NCBI GenBank assembly: GCA_946478755.1
Contig: CAMLDJ010000332.1
Span: 1-5,763 of the forward strand
DNA length: 5,763 nucleotides
DNA from: an uncultured Pedobacter sp.
GTDB taxonomy: Bacteria; Bacteroidota; Bacteroidia; Sphingobacteriales; Sphingobacteriaceae
Direction of reading: 5' to 3'
The translations under genes and the position numbers were made by a program. A model generated the notes under the pieces. The model was not told the DNA's origin and made no database searches. It was given only the letters and a program-made list of their open reading frames with translations. Shown in pieces: positions 3,550 to 5,763 of this stretch. Numbering within the stretch: position 1 is the first letter of the stretch; every line of letters starts with the position of its first letter.

Positions 3550-5763
3550 CAGGCTTAACCTGCTTAAGGCTGTCGGCAGCCTGAACAGCTGTGCTATCTT
3601 TCTGAACCGGGGCCAGGCCTTTAAGTGTATCTGTTGCCTTTGGATCGGTAACTGGCTTAGCCGGTGCCGCAGCACCATTCACAGCTTTTCCCGCAGGTGT
3701 TTTAGCCCCTTTGATATTTCTTGCTGCAGGCTGATTTGTCTTTTTTGCCGGAGGTTTAGCCTGGAGCCTTCCGGTGATCACTTCTTTCTTGGATCGCGGC
3801 CTAAGCTCGGGCTTCCAGATAAAACCGGTAAGAAAAACGTCTTCTTTTAATTCCGGGACAGGTGTCCTCACTCCCTCAGGTTCCTTGATGGTCACGATCC
3901 TGGCAATCTCTTTGTCCTTAAAAAGGATCTTTATCCGGCTACTTACCGTTTGGTTCATATCCGTGTATATCTTTTTCTCGTTCTGGTTGAAATAAATACT
4001 TTCCGCATTGCCGTCTACAAACATGTTTTGAAGCTGACCCTTCTCGAAAAAGGCTGTGATCAGTCGCCCTTTTATCTGGTTGAATTTCGCGGAATCTGCA
4101 TTTACATTAACCAGGAATGCATTTTGCAGTACCTGTAAAGTCCTCAGCTTTTTATTTTTCAATTGGAGATAGATCGTATCGCCGGTTTGCTGAGATCCCT
4201 CCGCCCAAAGAATCGGGCTTCCGTACCAGCGAAGGGTGGAATCGGCACTGGTGTAAAATAAGGAATCGGCCTTTGCCTGCATACTGGCTTTGTGCACCCG
4301 CACATTGTGATAAGCCTTGATCACGCGCGTACGCACCGTGTCCTCAGGATTGAAAGGGATCGAGTCTTTAACAGTTGCCTTGATGTTAGCGCCGGCAGCT
4401 TTTCCTTTTACGAGACTATCGGCCCTCGCCTTAGTTGCAGGAGGGACTGTTTTCAATACTTTAGCTAAACTGTCTTTCCCTTTTTTTGCCAGGGTGTCCG
4501 CTTTTTTGAGGAGGAGAGTGTCCTTTAATAGGGGTATGCTTTTTTTATCAAGCAGCGTGCTGTCCTTTAGCAAACTATCTTTTCCCGCAGTTTTTTCATT
4601 GATTGCAGGCGGTTCCTTCCCACTTTCTTTTTTTGCCTTTTTCCTTTCCCGCCTGCTTTGTTTTTTTGGAACAGATTTTTCTTCTTTCACAGCAGCTTCT
4701 CTCACAGCAGCTTCTGGTTGCGGGGCAGCCACTTTCTTTTCCTTCTTTTCCTCCGCGGCTTCTGCTTCTCCAAGTTCATTGTCCTTTTTTATCACTGGCG
4801 AGGAGATCAGCGTCAACGTTTTTTTAAGAACCATCTGGGTTTCCAGCGTATCGGCCCCCATCCAAAGGCTATCTGGCTGGAGCTTGTTGTTCACTGTGAT
4901 CGAATCTGCCGTACCCATCCCGATATACGGGTTTTTGGTTACAATCGTCTTTTCGTCTAGTTTATAGTAATAACCCAGCTGCCCGTACATTACGGTTTTA
5001 TCGGTGGTATCTTTAAAGACAATGTTTCTTACCGCTTTACCATACCCTGCGATGCCGTCATAATACAGACTGTCACCTTTAAGGGATTTGGCTCCCATGG
5101 TGTACAGGTTTTTTTTTCCAAAGTAGGCATACTGTGTGCGGGTATTGTAAGCGCCGTTTTCCGTATACAGGTTATCATCTTTACCTTTTATATTGGTTGG
5201 GCCGTAAAAAAAAGCCCAGTTGCTTAGCGTATTATAGCGCAAAGTATCTGATTTAATGACACTTTCCGGTGTGACGACAACCACATCGTAACGAAAATAG
5301 GCATCGCGGCTGTTGGAAAAATAGTAACCGTTCTTGCTCGTTAGGGTAACATCCTTGCTTACAATTTTACCGCCTGTCACATAAGTTCCATATTTGGTGG
5401 CCATATTATAATCGAGGATGTTGGTGGTCAGTGTTGATTCCCGGTCTACCATTCGTACATTACTGGTTAAGTGGGCAATCTTCGTATTTCCATTGTAATT
5501 TAAACGATCTGAGTAAATGTTGATGGTGTCGCCCTGGTTAATATGTACGTTTTTAAATGCGTCGAAAACATTTTGGTCGACATAAAGAACGGCACTGTCA
5601 CAGGTAAGTGTTGAATTTTCGTGTACAAAAACTGGCTTTTTCAAGTAAGTGATGTTCTTTTTAGCATCAACATTGGTGGACTCCCAATTTTTAACAAAGA
5701 TCTTCGTTTTCTGTTGCGCAAGCACAGAGCCGTGGAATAACAATAGGATCAGGAAATAGCGTA
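3524..5763 (-). CDS. OstA/LptA-like periplasmic protein with Lys/Ala-rich insert (5' end beyond window)
   Basis: 745 residues are visible; the reading frame stays open to the right edge, so the start codon is outside. The first residues, RYFLILLLFHGSVLA-Q, are the end of a signal peptide, so a TTG at 5743 is not the start. Numbering from the codon at 5743, residues 12-320 are beta-rich repeats typical of the Bacteroidetes OstA_2/LptA-like family (LTCDSAVLYVDQNVFDAFKNV, SDTLRYNTLSNWAFFYGP, GDSLYYDG). Residues about 323-465 are a low-complexity insert rich in Lys, Ala and Glu. Residues about 470-645 return to OstA-like strands (KADSLFYTSADSTLRWYG, DGNAESIYFNQNEKKIY). Residues 650-739 are a basic Ala/Pro/Lys tail. 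Known of the family: LptA-like proteins form beta-jellyroll bridges carrying lipopolysaccharide across the periplasm. That role is inferred here. The protein seems long for the family, mainly through insert and tail. Its 3' end overlaps rdgB by 26 bases, tail to tail. SurA-type genes lie about 1.3 kb downstream on the same strand. Confidence 0.93.
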   Translation of the reverse strand, partial: RYFLILLLFHGSVLAQQKTKIFVKNWESTNVDAKKNITYLKKPVFVHENSTLTCDSAVLYVDQNVFDAFKNVHINQGDTINIYSDRLNYNGNTKIAHLTSNVRMVDRESTLTTNILDYNMATKYGTYVTGGKIVSKDVTLTSKNGYYFSNSRDAYFRYDVVVVTPESVIKSDTLRYNTLSNWAFFYGPTNIKGKDDNLYTENGAYNTRTQYAYFGKKNLYTMGAKSLKGDSLYYDGIAGYGKAVRNIVFKDTTDKTVMYGQLGYYYKLDEKTIVTKNPYIGMGTADSITVNNKLQPDSLWMGADTLETQMVLKKTLTLISSPVIKKDNELGEAEAAEEKKEKKVAAPQPEAAVREAAVKEEKSVPKKQSRRERKKAKKESGKEPPAINEKTAGKDSLLKDSTLLDKKSIPLLKDTLLLKKADTLAKKGKDSLAKVLKTVPPATKARADSLVKGKAAGANIKATVKDSIPFNPEDTVRTRVIKAYHNVRVHKASMQAKADSLFYTSADSTLRWYGSPILWAEGSQQTGDTIYLQLKNKKLRTLQVLQNAFLVNVNADSAKFNQIKGRLITAFFEKGQLQNMFVDGNAESIYFNQNEKKIYTDMNQTVSSRIKILFKDKEIARIVTIKEPEGVRTPVPELKEDVFLTGFIWKPELRPRSKKEVITGRLQAKPPAKKTNQPAARNIKGAKTPAGKAVNGAAAPAKPVTDPKATDTLKGLAPVQKDSTAVQAADSLKQVKPASVPSKKQ
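3548..3582. other. Two tandem stem-loops at the rdgB 3' end
   Basis: Right at the rdgB stop there are two short perfect hairpins. AGCAGG pairs with CCTGCT around a 5-base loop (3548-3564). AGGCTG pairs with CAGCCT around a TCGG loop (3567-3582). They lie inside the last codons of the convergent OstA-like gene. Neither is followed by a T-run on either strand, so they are not textbook intrinsic terminators. They could stabilise or end the rdgB message, or be accidental GC-richer coding sequence. Confidence 0.25.
4403..4579 (-). repeat. Degenerate [KA]D[ST]L peptide repeats in the OstA-like insert
   Basis: Within residues 389-447 of the OstA-like protein a short motif recurs irregularly every 6-18 residues: KDSLL, KDSTLL, KDTLLL, KADTLA, KDSLA and ADSLV. 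Similar copies occur in the C-terminal tail (TDTL, KDST, ADSL). The same KADSL/ADTL words begin strands in the folded OstA-like parts (KADSLFY, GADTLETQ). The insert may therefore have grown from decayed copies of those strands, but this is inference. Confidence 0.5.
4685..4716 (-). repeat. 15-base tandem duplication in the OstA-like gene
   Basis: Two near-identical 15-base units lie head to tail here; the plus strand shows TCACAGCAGCTTCT twice, starting at 4687 and 4702. They encode EAAVR-EAAVK (residues 344-353 counted from 5743) inside the low-complexity insert. The pattern fits recent slippage in unconstrained, in-frame linker sequence. Confidence 0.7.

Noticed and set aside
3334..3678. 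114-codon minus-strand frame across the rdgB/OstA-like junction
   Set aside because: It covers the coding parts of two recognised genes in other frames and has no recognisable motif.
4317..4967. 216-codon open frame on the plus strand opposite the OstA-like gene
   Set aside because: It is antisense to the low-complexity Lys/Ala-rich insert. Its Phe/Ser-rich product is the complement of lysine codons, with no domain or signal, so it is a shadow.
5741..5743. TTG as the start of the OstA-like gene
   Set aside because: The frame continues open to the window edge and the extra codons complete a hydrophobic signal-peptide core, so the start must lie upstream.

Overview
The window looks like chromosomal DNA of a Bacteroidota member, most like the Sphingobacteriaceae (Pedobacter or Mucilaginibacter type). 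The pointers are an OstA_2-type LptA-like protein, SurA-type chaperones with short Gln-flanked signal peptides (cleavage before Q), a close match to the Bacteroidetes -7 box TAnnTTTG, moderate-to-low GC and weak Shine-Dalgarno use. The genus assignment is inference from protein style, not from a search.

Layout, left to right. Bases 1-311 (minus) hold the N-terminal 103 residues of a MoxR-family AAA+ ATPase that runs off the left edge. Bases 318-1679 (minus) encode a secreted SurA-type chaperone/peptidyl-prolyl isomerase with two parvulin-like modules, ending 6 bases before the ATPase start. Bases 1745-2242 (minus, GTG start) encode a 165-residue exported protein. It resembles the N- and C-terminal chaperone segments of Bacteroidetes SurA-like proteins joined directly, with no isomerase domain. 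An AT-rich 112-base divergent spacer (2243-2354) follows. On the plus strand, 2355-2972 encodes a 205-residue unassigned protein whose C-terminal domain resembles the psi subunit (HolD, an inactive uracil-DNA-glycosylase fold) of DNA polymerase III. One base later comes rdgB (2974-3549), the house-cleaning dITP/XTP pyrophosphatase. The minus-strand gene at 3524-5763 overlaps the 3' end of rdgB by 26 bases. It encodes a large OstA/LptA-like periplasmic protein with a lysine/alanine-rich insert and tail, and its start lies beyond the right edge.

How they fit together. The minus-strand genes form an outer-membrane biogenesis neighbourhood: an LptA-like lipopolysaccharide-transport protein plus two SurA-type periplasmic chaperones. 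This recalls the proteobacterial lptD-surA linkage. The MoxR ATPase is attached to the end of the chaperone unit. A two-gene plus-strand unit for DNA metabolism (HolD-like protein and RdgB) sits between the two halves. No RNA genes, mobile elements, CRISPR arrays or attachment sites were seen. The window is mostly conserved housekeeping sequence. The two points most worth following are the putative HolD-like protein and the isomerase-less SurA-like protein.
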